A program made the position numbers and the translations under genes. Under the pieces are notes generated by a model. It saw only the letters and a program-made list of their open reading frames with translations, had not been told where the DNA came from and did no database searches. Shown one piece after another: positions 14,568 to 21,263 of a stretch of 23,188 nucleotides of DNA; positions within the stretch are counted from its first letter, which is position 1, and each line of letters opens with the position of its first letter. Source of the DNA: Indioceanicola sp046045995 (GTDB lineage Bacteria; Pseudomonadota; Alphaproteobacteria; Azospirillales; Azospirillaceae); the NCBI GenBank assembly GCA_046045995.1, contig JBJOKR010000052.1, positions 1 through 23,188 on the forward strand. Direction: 5' to 3'.

Positions 14568-15452
14568 TCAGGTCAGCGACACGATCTCCACCAGGCTGCC
14601 GTCGGGGGCGGCCAGGGTGCCGGTCATCCGCCCGCGATAGATCACCCCGTCGCGCCGGACGGGCGGGGTGATCCAGGGGCCGGGGATGGCGGCGATATCG
14701 GGATGGGACAGGGTGCAGATGGCCACCGCAGGCGGCAGCTCCCCCTCATGCCGGGGGCGGGGTGTCGCCTCCGCCGGATACTGGTCCAGCTCCAGGAACA
14801 CGTCGCGCCCGTGGACGATGGTGCAGATGGTGTACAGCTGCTCATAGGGGGTGCCGAAGGCATTGGCCAGCATGGTGTAGACGATGTCCATCCGCCGGCC
14901 GAAGGACAGGCCCGCCACCTGCTGGAACCACGCCGCACTCCGGTCCATGTCCGAACAGGCCAGAACCAGGATGAACAGCTTGTCGATCGGGCTTTCCGCC
15001 CGCGGCAGGTCGAAGGCTGGAAGGTCGCTGCGGATCTGGGTCAGGTAGATGATCTCCCCGTCCGGGCCCTTCACCTGCATGGGATAGATGGCTGGCAGCC
15101 CCTCGATCTCCCGCGGGGGGCCAATGATCTCGAACGGGCTGTCCTTCATGCGGGCGTCGGCGGCCAGCACGTCCTGCACGCAGATCTCGATGGCGGCCCA
15201 GCCGTGGCTGCGCAGGGGCTGGTAGCCCGGCACCGGATCGCCCTGGACCAGGCGGATGAAGACCGGCGCCCCGCTGGACGGGCCCAATACCCGGCAGGCC
15301 TTCCCCGCACTGCCGGGGCAGCCCCAGGCGGCAGCCAGGTCCGGCGGCACCGTTCCCTGTTCCAGGGTGCGGTAGTCGAAATACCGGGAATAGCGCTCGG
15401 CCGTGGCGGTCACATCCGGCACGGTCAGGGTGGCGGCGCGCAGCAGTTTCAT
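14568..15452 (-). CDS. Two-domain VOC (glyoxalase/dioxygenase-fold) protein
   Basis: A 294-residue protein with two vicinal-oxygen-chelate modules: residues ~1-140 (starting LRAATLTVPDVTATAERYSRYFDY, ending with a YPMQVKGPDGEIIYLTQ strand) and ~155-290 (KLFILVLACSDMDRSAAWFQ to GTLAAPDGSLVEIVSL). This tandem arrangement is found in extradiol dioxygenases, glyoxalases and isomerases. I do not see a clear complete His/His/Glu metal triad by eye, so a catalytic class is not assigned. The start overlaps the preceding gene by 4 nt (ATGA). A VOC protein annotated as a ring-cleaving dioxygenase also sits in the Pseudomonas aeruginosa itaconate cluster (from memory), an interesting parallel. Confidence 0.8.
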   Translation of the reverse strand: MKLLRAATLTVPDVTATAERYSRYFDYRTLEQGTVPPDLAAAWGCPGSAGKACRVLGPSSGAPVFIRLVQGDPVPGYQPLRSHGWAAIEICVQDVLAADARMKDSPFEIIGPPREIEGLPAIYPMQVKGPDGEIIYLTQIRSDLPAFDLPRAESPIDKLFILVLACSDMDRSAAWFQQVAGLSFGRRMDIVYTMLANAFGTPYEQLYTICTIVHGRDVFLELDQYPAEATPRPRHEGELPPAVAICTLSHPDIAAIPGPWITPPVRRDGVIYRGRMTGTLAAPDGSLVEIVSLT

Positions 15453-15814
15453 GACGGGCTCCCCTGCGCCAGTTCCTCGCCCACCTGCTCCGACGATTCC
15501 TCCGCCTGCAGGGCCAGGGCTTCGCGCTCCTGCTGGACGATGCGCAGGATCCGGGTCAGGAATTCCTGGGTCCAGAGCCCACGCTCCGCCGCTTCATCCT
15601 TGGTCGGGGTGAAGGCCTCGATCTCCGCCCGGGTCAGCACGCCCTTGGCCTCCAGCAGGCGTTCCAGGGTGTCCAGCCGCTGGCGGGTGACGGTCAGTTC
15701 CTGGGCCAGGGCCATGGTGACGGACAGGGCCCGTTCCACATCGGGGTCCAGGAAGAAGGGGCGCTTGCCCTTGGACTTGGCGGCGGACAGGGACAGGGCA
15801 TCGGCGACGGACAT
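15449..15814 (-). CDS. Uncharacterised 121-residue helical protein
   Basis: Not recognised. It begins MSVADALSLSAAKSKGKRPF, then FLDPDVERALSVTMALAQEL, followed by a predicted coiled, charged helical stretch (TVTRQRLDTLERLLEAKGVL, residues ~42-61) and a C-terminal helix rich in Glu/Gln. No membrane segment, signal peptide or Cys/His cluster is present. It overlaps the methyltransferase stop by 1 nt upstream and the VOC start by 4 nt downstream, so all three are translationally coupled and probably function together, perhaps with this one as an accessory or assembly subunit. Coding is supported by the overlaps and by codon bias. Confidence 0.7.
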   Translation of the reverse strand: MSVADALSLSAAKSKGKRPFFLDPDVERALSVTMALAQELTVTRQRLDTLERLLEAKGVLTRAEIEAFTPTKDEAAERGLWTQEFLTRILRIVQQEREALALQAEESSEQVGEELAQGSPS

Positions 15815-17115
15815 CAGGCGGCTTCCCTTCCGGCGGCGGGGCCAGGGGCGGCGGCGGCCTTGCGGGCGCCGATCACATGCCAGGCGGCCTTGCGGCCGTA
15901 ATCCTCACTCGTGTCGTCGGCGGCATCGGGGAAGATCGCCTTGTCCACCACGGCGGTGACCCCGCCATGGATCAGGCTGCCCGGATCGAACCCGGCCTTG
16001 GCCATGTAGCTGTCCAGATCGACCTCATGCATCTTCGTCCAGAACGGTTCGTTGTTGTAGAAGGCATCCCAGTCGCGCATGGCCTGTTCGAACAGTGGCA
16101 TGGCGGCGGTGTATTGCGGCTGTTCCACATGCAGCACGATGCCGCCCGGGGCCAGCAGGCGGTGCGTCTCCTTGAAGATGCGCTGCATGGAGCCAAAGCT
16201 GGTCTCATGCAGGAACATGGTGGACTGGACCCAGTCGAAGCCACCGTCGGCGAAGCGGGACAGGTCCGCCACATCAGCCTGGACGAAGGTCACATTGTCG
16301 ATGCCCATGGTCTTCGCCCGGGCAAGGCCGTAGCGCAGCATGGGTGCCCCCACATCAACGGCCACCACCTCCGCCTCCGGGAAGGCTTCGGCGATGGGAA
16401 GGACGTTGTGGCCCAGGCCGCAGCCGATATCCAGGATGCGCCGGGGCGCGAAATCCGGCAGGTTGCGCTTCACCCAGCGCACCACGGCATGGCCGCCGCC
16501 GTCATTGAACCGGCCCAGCATGCCGCCGGTGGTGGCGAACAGGCCGTTGTCGTAATTGGCGGCATTGGCCACATCGCCCGGCCCGTATTCGGTGTGGTAG
16601 CTGCCGGGCATGCAATGGTGGTCGATGGCCGCCACATAGCGGGGCAGGGGCAGGGACGGGTCCAGCTGAAGGCGGGGATCCCCCTCCGTCAGGGTGCGGG
16701 CCTTCTCGGCCAGATCCTCCCACTGGCGCAGGGTGACCCAGCGGCCCGCCTGCTGGCGCATCTCCATCGTGTTGCGGCGCAGGGCGGACCAAAGCTGGAA
16801 GAACGGGTCCCGCAGCAGGGCCTTGCGCACCTCATGCCGGTCCTTGAACTCCCGCCCGTGCTCCGCCAGGAAGGCAGGCGCCACACGGGCGTCGAAGGCG
16901 GCCTTCACCCCCGGCATCACCCGCCCGGCCAGGTGGCGGTTCATCTGGGCCAGGAAGTTGAACCGCTCCACCTCGTCATGGGTCATCTCTGGCAGCATGC
17001 CGTGGCGGCCGACCACGCGGTAATCCGGCGGACCGTCATAGGCCTGGGCCGGGCCGGCATTGCGCGGCGGCGCGCCGGTCGATCCGGGGGCGGGGGACCG
17101 GTCATCCATGGGCAT
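15814..17115 (-). CDS. SAM-dependent methyltransferase with ~210-residue N-terminal domain
   Basis: The C-terminal half is a class I methyltransferase: motif I RILDIGCGLGHNVLPIAEAF (Asp229), an acidic strand end AEVVAVDVGAPML, VTFVQADVADLS, then FDWVQSTMFLHE and the APGGIVLHVEQP strand. The first ~210 residues form a separate, mostly helical domain that I do not recognise (MTHDEVERFNFLAQMNRHLA; DHHCMPGSYHTEYGPGDVAN). The 433-residue start at 17115 is chosen because CAGGGAGC precedes it; ATG 17109 is an alternative. It is the first gene of the three-gene coupled operon, 60 nt from an operator shared with the leuC operon. The methyl acceptor is unknown; a small-molecule intermediate of the pathway is the natural guess. 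Confidence 0.85.
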   Translation of the reverse strand: MPMDDRSPAPGSTGAPPRNAGPAQAYDGPPDYRVVGRHGMLPEMTHDEVERFNFLAQMNRHLAGRVMPGVKAAFDARVAPAFLAEHGREFKDRHEVRKALLRDPFFQLWSALRRNTMEMRQQAGRWVTLRQWEDLAEKARTLTEGDPRLQLDPSLPLPRYVAAIDHHCMPGSYHTEYGPGDVANAANYDNGLFATTGGMLGRFNDGGGHAVVRWVKRNLPDFAPRRILDIGCGLGHNVLPIAEAFPEAEVVAVDVGAPMLRYGLARAKTMGIDNVTFVQADVADLSRFADGGFDWVQSTMFLHETSFGSMQRIFKETHRLLAPGGIVLHVEQPQYTAAMPLFEQAMRDWDAFYNNEPFWTKMHEVDLDSYMAKAGFDPGSLIHGGVTAVVDKAIFPDAADDTSEDYGRKAAWHVIGARKAAAAPGPAAGREAA

Positions 17116-17174
17116 GCTCCCTGGTTGGCGTGGGGGGCTTGGGGACAGGTTGGGTCTATCCCGCGACCTTGGAA

Positions 17175-17192
17175 TGGTATAATGATATACCA
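17175..17192. promoter_or_regulatory. GntR-type operator and extended -10 in a divergent promoter region
   Basis: TGGTATAATGATATACCA has perfect 7-bp arms (TGGTATA/TATACCA) around ATGA. Read rightward it contains TGGTATAAT, an extended -10 (TGnTATAAT) with a consensus hexamer, giving a start near 17190, about 43 nt before the HapK-like gene. Leftward it lies 60 nt from the methyltransferase ATG. A nearly identical site covers the leuC-operon -10. FadR-subgroup GntR repressors typically bind TGGTATACCA-like sites. Confidence 0.7.
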
Positions 17193-17232
17193 ATCACTCA
17201 AGTCCAGACATTTTTCGTCGGGGGGGACCGGT

Positions 17233-17544
17233 ATGCCAACACGAATTGTCGCATTGTTCAACTTGAAGCCCGGGGTGGACGCGGCGGCCTATGAGGAATG
17301 GGCGAGGACGGTGGACCTGCCCACGGTGAACGGCCTGTCCAGCATCGCCGGGTTCGAGGTGTTCCGGTCGGTCGCCCTGCTGGGATCGGACGCGAAGCCC
17401 CCCTATCAGTATGTGGAGATCATCGACGTGGCCGACATGGACCGGTTCGGGGCCGACATCGCCACGGAAACCATGCAGGCCGTCGCCGCCCGGTTCCAGT
17501 CCATGGCCGATGTGACCTTCATCCTGACCGACAAGCTGGGCTGA
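17233..17544 (+). CDS. Small HapK/REDY-like protein
   Basis: A 103-residue protein starting MPTRIVALFNLKPGVDAAAY and containing DLPTVNGLSSIAGFEVFRSV, PPYQYVEIIDVADMDRFGAD and ATETMQAVAARF. This resembles REDY-like/HapK proteins (dimeric alpha-beta barrel fold, EthD-like), named after the prodigiosin-type gene cluster member. Their biochemical role is poorly defined; members occur beside SDRs and catabolic enzymes. The frame is open far upstream on this strand, but the ATG at 17233 follows the operator and GGGGGGACC, and the sequence before it is antisense to the methyltransferase. It is followed by the SDR after 12 nt, so it heads a rightward transcript. Confidence 0.8.
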   Translation: MPTRIVALFNLKPGVDAAAYEEWARTVDLPTVNGLSSIAGFEVFRSVALLGSDAKPPYQYVEIIDVADMDRFGADIATETMQAVAARFQSMADVTFILTDKLG

Positions 17545-17556
17545 GCGGGGGCCGTG

Positions 17557-18426
17557 ATGGGGAGCATGTCAATCGGGGCCGGGCTGGGGTCCGGGCGGTT
17601 CGCGGGCAAGGTCGCCGTCATCACCGGATCCGGCCGGGCCAAGGGCCTGGGTGAAGCGATCGCCCGCCGTCTGGCGGGGGAGGGGGCGGCCGTCGTGCTG
17701 TCCGACCTTGGCCGCCCGGCCGATGCGGCCACACCCGCCGGCATGATCGGCGGGGAGGCGGAGATGAAGGCCCTGGCCGCCGACATCGCCGCCGCCACCG
17801 GCAGCCGGGTGGAAACCTTCACCGCCGATGTCCGCTCCCTGCCCCGCATGCGGGAGATGGCGGAATTCGCCCGCGATACCCTGGGCGGGCTGGACATCTG
17901 GGTGAACAATGCCGGCATCGGCTACATCATGAAGCCCCTGCTGGAGGTGGAGGCGGCGGAGTGGCAGGCGGTGATCGACGTGAACCTGACCGGCTGCTTC
18001 AACGGCATCAAGGCCGCGGCGGCGGTGATGGTGGCCGCCGGAAAGGGCGGTCGCATCGTCAACATCGCCAGCCAGGCGGCCAAATCCGGCTTCCCCTTCG
18101 CGGCCGGGTACTGTGCCAGCAAGCACGGCTTGGTCGGCCTGACCCGGTCCGTGGCGATCGAGCTGGGCCCCCACGGCATCACGGTCAACAATGTCTGCCC
18201 CAACCATGTGACCACCGGCCTGGGTGCATGGCAGAACGAGTATTTCTCCCGCAAGCTGGGCATGACGATGGAGCAGTACCTGAACGCCATGAAGGGCCGC
18301 ATCCCCCTTGGCCGCCCCGGCCTGCCCGAAGACACGGCAGCCGCCGTCGCCTTCCTCTGCTCCGACGACGCCCGGTACATCACCGCCGAAAGCATGAACG
18401 TCTCCGGCGGGGAGGAGCCGCACTGA
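17557..18426 (+). CDS. Short-chain dehydrogenase/reductase
   Basis: NAD(P)-dependent oxidoreductase of the classical SDR type, 289 residues from ATG 17557 (GTG 17554 and ATG 17566 are alternatives). It has the cofactor motif TGSGRAKGLG (residues 23-32), NNAG, and the catalytic Tyr185/Lys189 in YCASK with a preceding Ser in NIASQAA. The acidic residue after beta-2 (VVLSDLG) favours NAD over NADP. There is an insert of about 15 residues (RPADAATPAGMIGGEAEMKA) after beta-2. It starts 12 nt after the HapK-like gene and presumably oxidises a hydroxylated intermediate of the cluster. The substrate cannot be named. Confidence 0.92.
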   Translation: MGSMSIGAGLGSGRFAGKVAVITGSGRAKGLGEAIARRLAGEGAAVVLSDLGRPADAATPAGMIGGEAEMKALAADIAAATGSRVETFTADVRSLPRMREMAEFARDTLGGLDIWVNNAGIGYIMKPLLEVEAAEWQAVIDVNLTGCFNGIKAAAAVMVAAGKGGRIVNIASQAAKSGFPFAAGYCASKHGLVGLTRSVAIELGPHGITVNNVCPNHVTTGLGAWQNEYFSRKLGMTMEQYLNAMKGRIPLGRPGLPEDTAAAVAFLCSDDARYITAESMNVSGGEEPH

Positions 18427-18444
18427 GCTTTCCCGACAAGGGTG

Positions 18445-18723
18445 CTTTCACCACGGGGGCACGGGGATCACAGGGTTTCAGAGGCGTTGGCAGAGGGTCC
18501 GGCCGGTCCGGCCTTCGCTGCGCAGCGGCGCAGCCAGGAGAATCCGGCGCTTCGCTCGGTTTGGACACCAAGGGCACCAAGGCCACCAAGGGGTCCGAGC
18601 CTGATCTTGGTGGCCTTGGTGACCTTGGTGTTTCAAATCCTTGTTGGCGCTTTGCGCCGCTGGATGCCACTCGGTGCCCCCTCCCGTGAAGCCCCGTGTT
18701 CCCCGTGCCCCCGTGGTGACGAA
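18445..18723. repeat. Large imperfect inverted repeat with two nested arm pairs
   Basis: Fills most of the 336-nt gap between the SDR and the deacetylase-like gene. Outer arms: CACCACGGGGGCACGGGG (18449-18466) and its exact complement CCCCGTGCCCCCGTGGTG (18701-18718), with pairing continuing for ~30 bp. Inner arms: 18560-18590 and 18606-18637, built of ACCAAGG/CCTTGGT units (ACCAAGG three times on the left, CTTGGTG three times on the right), with a loop of about 15 nt. A third GC-rich palindromic patch lies at ~18499-18535. No gene is seen inside. The modular structure suggests a mobile REP/MITE-like element or a hairpin limiting read-through. Confidence 0.7.
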
Positions 18724-18762
18724 ACTCCAACCGACCTGCACTGAACGACAAGGACCACCCCC

Positions 18763-19650
18763 ATGCCCGCCCCCACCGGTTACACCTGGCCCAATGGCGC
18801 GACACTCGCCCTTTCCATCGTCGTGAATGTGGAGGAGGGGGCGGAGCAGAACATCCGGGACGGGGACAAGGGGCCGGAACCGGTGGATGAGCTGGGGGTG
18901 ACCCTGTCCAAGCCGATCCGCATGCACGGGAATGAAAGCAATTACCGCTACGGCATCACCGCCGGGGCGCCGCGGGTGATGAAGCTGCTGAAGGACCACG
19001 GCATCCACGCCACCTTCACCGCCGCAGCATTGGCCCTGGAACGGGCGCCGGATCTGGCGCGGGAGATCGTGGCCCAGGGGCATGAGATCTGCTGCCACGG
19101 CTACCGCTGGTCCCACCAGTTCTGGATGAAGGAGGAGCAGGAGCGGGAGTTCATCCGCAAAGGCTGGCAATCCATCGAGCGCACGACCGGCACCCGCCCC
19201 GTCGGCTGGCTGTCCCGGTACCTGCATACGGAGGCGACCCGCCGCCTTCTGGTGGAGGAAGGGTACGGATACCACATGGACGATTATTCGGACGATTTCC
19301 CCTTCTGGGACCGGGTGGCCATGGCCGACGGTACGACCCGGCCGATGGTGATCCTGCCCTATGCGCTGGACAGCAACGACATGAAGTTCTGGCTGGCCCC
19401 GGCGCTGACCACCCGGGACTGGCTGCAATACGCCATCGACAGCTTCGACTGGCTGTACCGGGAATCGCGGGAGGACGGGGCGCGGATGATGTCCCTGGGC
19501 CTGCACCTGCGCATCATCGGCCGACCCGGCCGCATCGGCGCCTTCCAGGCCTTCCTGGAGCATGTGGCGAAACATCCGGACGTCTGGGTCACCAGCCGGG
19601 CGGAGATCGCGAAGGCCTTCGCCGCGGCGGTGCCGGCGCCGGGGGGGTGA
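18763..19650 (+). CDS. Polysaccharide-deacetylase-fold (PuuE-like) protein
   Basis: A 295-residue NodB/PuuE-type barrel. Landmarks are LALSIVVNVEEGAEQN, where the usual metal-binding Asp-Asp of NodB is Asn-Val-Glu-Glu as in PuuE-type allantoinases; YGITAGAPRVMKLLKDHGIHATF; GHEICCHGYRW, the His-box; and a C-terminal LGLHLRIIGRPGRIGAFQAF typical of PuuE relatives. Such proteins hydrolyse cyclic amides (allantoin) rather than acetylated sugars, so amide or lactam/lactone hydrolysis of a cluster intermediate is a reasonable guess. ATG 18763 follows AAGGACC. It lies on the same strand as the SDR but beyond the inverted repeat, so a shared transcript is uncertain. It converges on the toxin-antitoxin pair, 30 nt away. 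Confidence 0.88.
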   Translation: MPAPTGYTWPNGATLALSIVVNVEEGAEQNIRDGDKGPEPVDELGVTLSKPIRMHGNESNYRYGITAGAPRVMKLLKDHGIHATFTAAALALERAPDLAREIVAQGHEICCHGYRWSHQFWMKEEQEREFIRKGWQSIERTTGTRPVGWLSRYLHTEATRRLLVEEGYGYHMDDYSDDFPFWDRVAMADGTTRPMVILPYALDSNDMKFWLAPALTTRDWLQYAIDSFDWLYRESREDGARMMSLGLHLRIIGRPGRIGAFQAFLEHVAKHPDVWVTSRAEIAKAFAAAVPAPGG

Positions 19651-19680
19651 CTGGGCAGGCTGGGTGATGGGTGACGCGGC

Positions 19681-19998
19681 TCAGGCGGCGCGGTCGGCCG
19701 GCTCCACCGACAGGCGCATGCCGACGGCATGCAGAACGGCAAGCAGGGTCTTCAGCGTCGGATTCCCATCGGCGGACAGGGATCGGTAAAGCGCCTCCCG
19801 GCTCAATCCCGCCTTTTCGGCGACGACGCCCAGACCGCCATGGGCATCGGCAATCGCCCGGAGTGCGAGCAGGCCACCGGCACGCTGCCCCGGATCGTCG
19901 ATCGCCACCATCGCCGCCTTCAGATACTCGGCCGCGAATTCCGGATCCGCCTTCAACTGGGCGACTTCCCAATCGTGGTAGGAGAGGTCTTCAGCCAT
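19681..19998 (-). CDS. Antitoxin, HigA-like helix-turn-helix protein
   Basis: A 105-residue antidote that pairs with the toxin encoded just upstream. The N-terminal part (LSYHDWEVAQLKADPEFAAE and the helical YLKAAMVAID) is typical of addiction-module antidotes that precede the HTH. The HTH region GLGVVAEKAGLSREALYRSLSADGNPTLKTLLAVLHAVGMRLSV is characteristic of this HigA-type family. The start is ATG 19998, which overlaps the toxin stop by 8 nt. The frame is open further upstream, but only as antisense or overlap with the toxin. Order (toxin first, antitoxin second) is as in higBA modules. It usually represses its own operon with the toxin. Confidence 0.9.
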   Translation of the reverse strand: MAEDLSYHDWEVAQLKADPEFAAEYLKAAMVAIDDPGQRAGGLLALRAIADAHGGLGVVAEKAGLSREALYRSLSADGNPTLKTLLAVLHAVGMRLSVEPADRAA

Positions 19999-20320
19999 GG
20001 TCCACCCGCCTGTCCTTCCAATCCCGCCAGAAAGCCTGGGCTTGCTGGATGTCCGTCTCCTGCGATCCCTTGTCGCCGGCAGAGAGCAGAACAACCACTT
20101 CATCCCCATGGCGGCCGCAATAGATCCGATATCCCGGGCCGACATGGATGCGCAGCTCGATCACGCTCTGTCCGACAGCCTTGTGGTCGCCTAGGTTCTC
20201 CGCCTCCACCTGCCGTAGCCGCAACGCGATCCGTGCCTTCGCCTGCCTGTCCCGCAGACGCTCGAACCAGTCGGTGAAGGGCGTCGTCCCGTTCGGGCGG
20301 GTGTAGATCAGCAGGCGCAT
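19991..20320 (-). CDS. Toxin of the RelE/HigB (Gp49-like, COG3657-type) family
   Basis: A 109-residue probable ribosome-dependent mRNA interferase. Family features: a short N-terminal strand followed by TPFTDWFERLRDRQAKARIALRLRQVEAENLGDHKAVG, then VIELRIHVGPGYRIYCGRHGDEVVVLLSAGDKGSQETDIQQAQAFW. The ELRIHxGPGYRIYxxxxGxxxxxLLxGGDKxxQxxDIxxA pattern is the hallmark of this killer-protein group, with GGDK here as AGDK. AAGGGG lies just before the ATG. Complete and apparently intact. It sits between the deacetylase-like gene and the citE operon on the opposite strand, so it probably arrived as an independent module. Confidence 0.92.
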   Translation of the reverse strand: MRLLIYTRPNGTTPFTDWFERLRDRQAKARIALRLRQVEAENLGDHKAVGQSVIELRIHVGPGYRIYCGRHGDEVVVLLSAGDKGSQETDIQQAQAFWRDWKDRRVDHG

Positions 20321-20368
20321 GATCCCCTTGTAGCTTAAAAACGACAGCGGCGAAAGCCAATCCCCCGC

Positions 20369-20407
20369 TTGACGCCCCGCCGATCCGCCTTAATATGTCC
20401 GGACATA
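20369..20407 (+). promoter_or_regulatory. citE-operon promoter with a perfect palindromic operator
   Basis: TTGACG (20369-20374), 16 nt, TAATAT (20391-20396) resemble a sigma70 promoter. The perfect 14-bp palindrome TATGTCCGGACATA (20394-20407) begins inside the -10 and covers the likely start point, the usual place for a repressor. The leader to ATG 20426 would be ~22 nt. The core TGTCCGGACA recurs at 9721-9730. Confidence 0.6.
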
Positions 20408-20425
20408 ACTGAGGGCGAGGGCGTT

Positions 20426-21253
20426 ATGGAGGGGGTGGGGCGGCGCAGGACCCTGCTGTTCGTGCCGGGCAACCGGCCGGAGCGGTTCGAAAAGGCGCTG
20501 GCGGCCGGGGCGGACAGTGTCTGCATTGATCTGGAGGATGCGGTCCCGCCGGGGGAGAAGGCGGCGGCGCGCCGGGCCACCCTGGATTTCGCCGCCCGCC
20601 ATGACGGGCCGGGGGAGCTGCTGGTCCGCCTGAACCCCCTGCGCAGCGCCGACGGCATCGCCGATCTGGCGGCCATGCTGGCGCTGGACCGGCCGCCGGC
20701 GGCGGTGATGCTGCCGAAACTGTCCCACGCCGCCGACCTGGATCTGCTGGACGCGGTGCTGGGGGAACGGGCGACCCGGGTGGTGCCCTTGGTGGAGACG
20801 GCGGCCGGGCTGGCCGCGGCCGATGCCATCGCGGCCGGGCCGCGGGTGGCGGCCCTGCTGTTCGGGGCGGTCGATCTGTCGGCGGAGCTGGGCTGCGCCC
20901 TGGACTGGGAGCCGTTGCTGGTCGCCCGGTCCACCCTGGTCCGCGCCTGCGCCGCGGCGGGGGTCCAGCTTTACGACGTGCCCCATATCGACGTGGCGGA
21001 TGAGGCGGGGCTGGCCGAGACCACCCGGCGGGCGCGGGCCCTGGGCTTCACCGGGCGGGCCTGCATCCATCCCCGGCAGGTGCCGGTGGTGAATGCGGCC
21101 TTCACCCCGTCGGGGCAGGAGATCGCCCGGGCCCGGCGCATCCTGGATGCCTTCGCCGCGGCGGGGGGCGGGGTCGCCCTGCTGGATGGAAAGCTGATCG
21201 AAAAGCCGGTGGCGCGTGCCGCCCACCGGGTGCTGGCCGCGGCCGGCGAATAG
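20426..21253 (+). CDS. CitE-like (HpcH/HpaI) CoA-ester lyase
   Basis: Cleaves malyl-CoA- or citramalyl-CoA-type esters to acetyl-CoA (or another acyl-CoA) and a keto acid. From ATG 20426 (GAGGGCGAGGG upstream) it has 275 residues. Motifs: RRTLLFVPGNRPERFEKALA, ADSVCIDLEDAVPPGEKAAAR, LVRLNPLRS, VPLVETAAGL with the Mg-binding Glu, LLFGAVDLSAELG with the Mg-binding Asp, and GRACIHPRQVPVVNAAFTPS. It lacks citrate-lyase partners (CitD/CitF) nearby, so it is a stand-alone lyase like (S)-citramalyl-CoA lyase (Ccl/RipC/CLYBL) or malyl-CoA lyase. It is followed after 10 nt by the MaoC-like hydratase, whose product it would cleave. Confidence 0.93.
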   Translation: MEGVGRRRTLLFVPGNRPERFEKALAAGADSVCIDLEDAVPPGEKAAARRATLDFAARHDGPGELLVRLNPLRSADGIADLAAMLALDRPPAAVMLPKLSHAADLDLLDAVLGERATRVVPLVETAAGLAAADAIAAGPRVAALLFGAVDLSAELGCALDWEPLLVARSTLVRACAAAGVQLYDVPHIDVADEAGLAETTRRARALGFTGRACIHPRQVPVVNAAFTPSGQEIARARRILDAFAAAGGGVALLDGKLIEKPVARAAHRVLAAAGE

Positions 21254-21263
21254 GAGGACAGGC

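Noticed and set aside
20332..20360. Possible leftward promoter for the toxin gene (TTGGCT, 17 nt, TAAGCT)
   Set aside because: The -10 would be only ~12 nt from the ATG, leaving almost no leader and placing the AAGGGG ribosome site at or before the start of the RNA. The toxin promoter is probably elsewhere.
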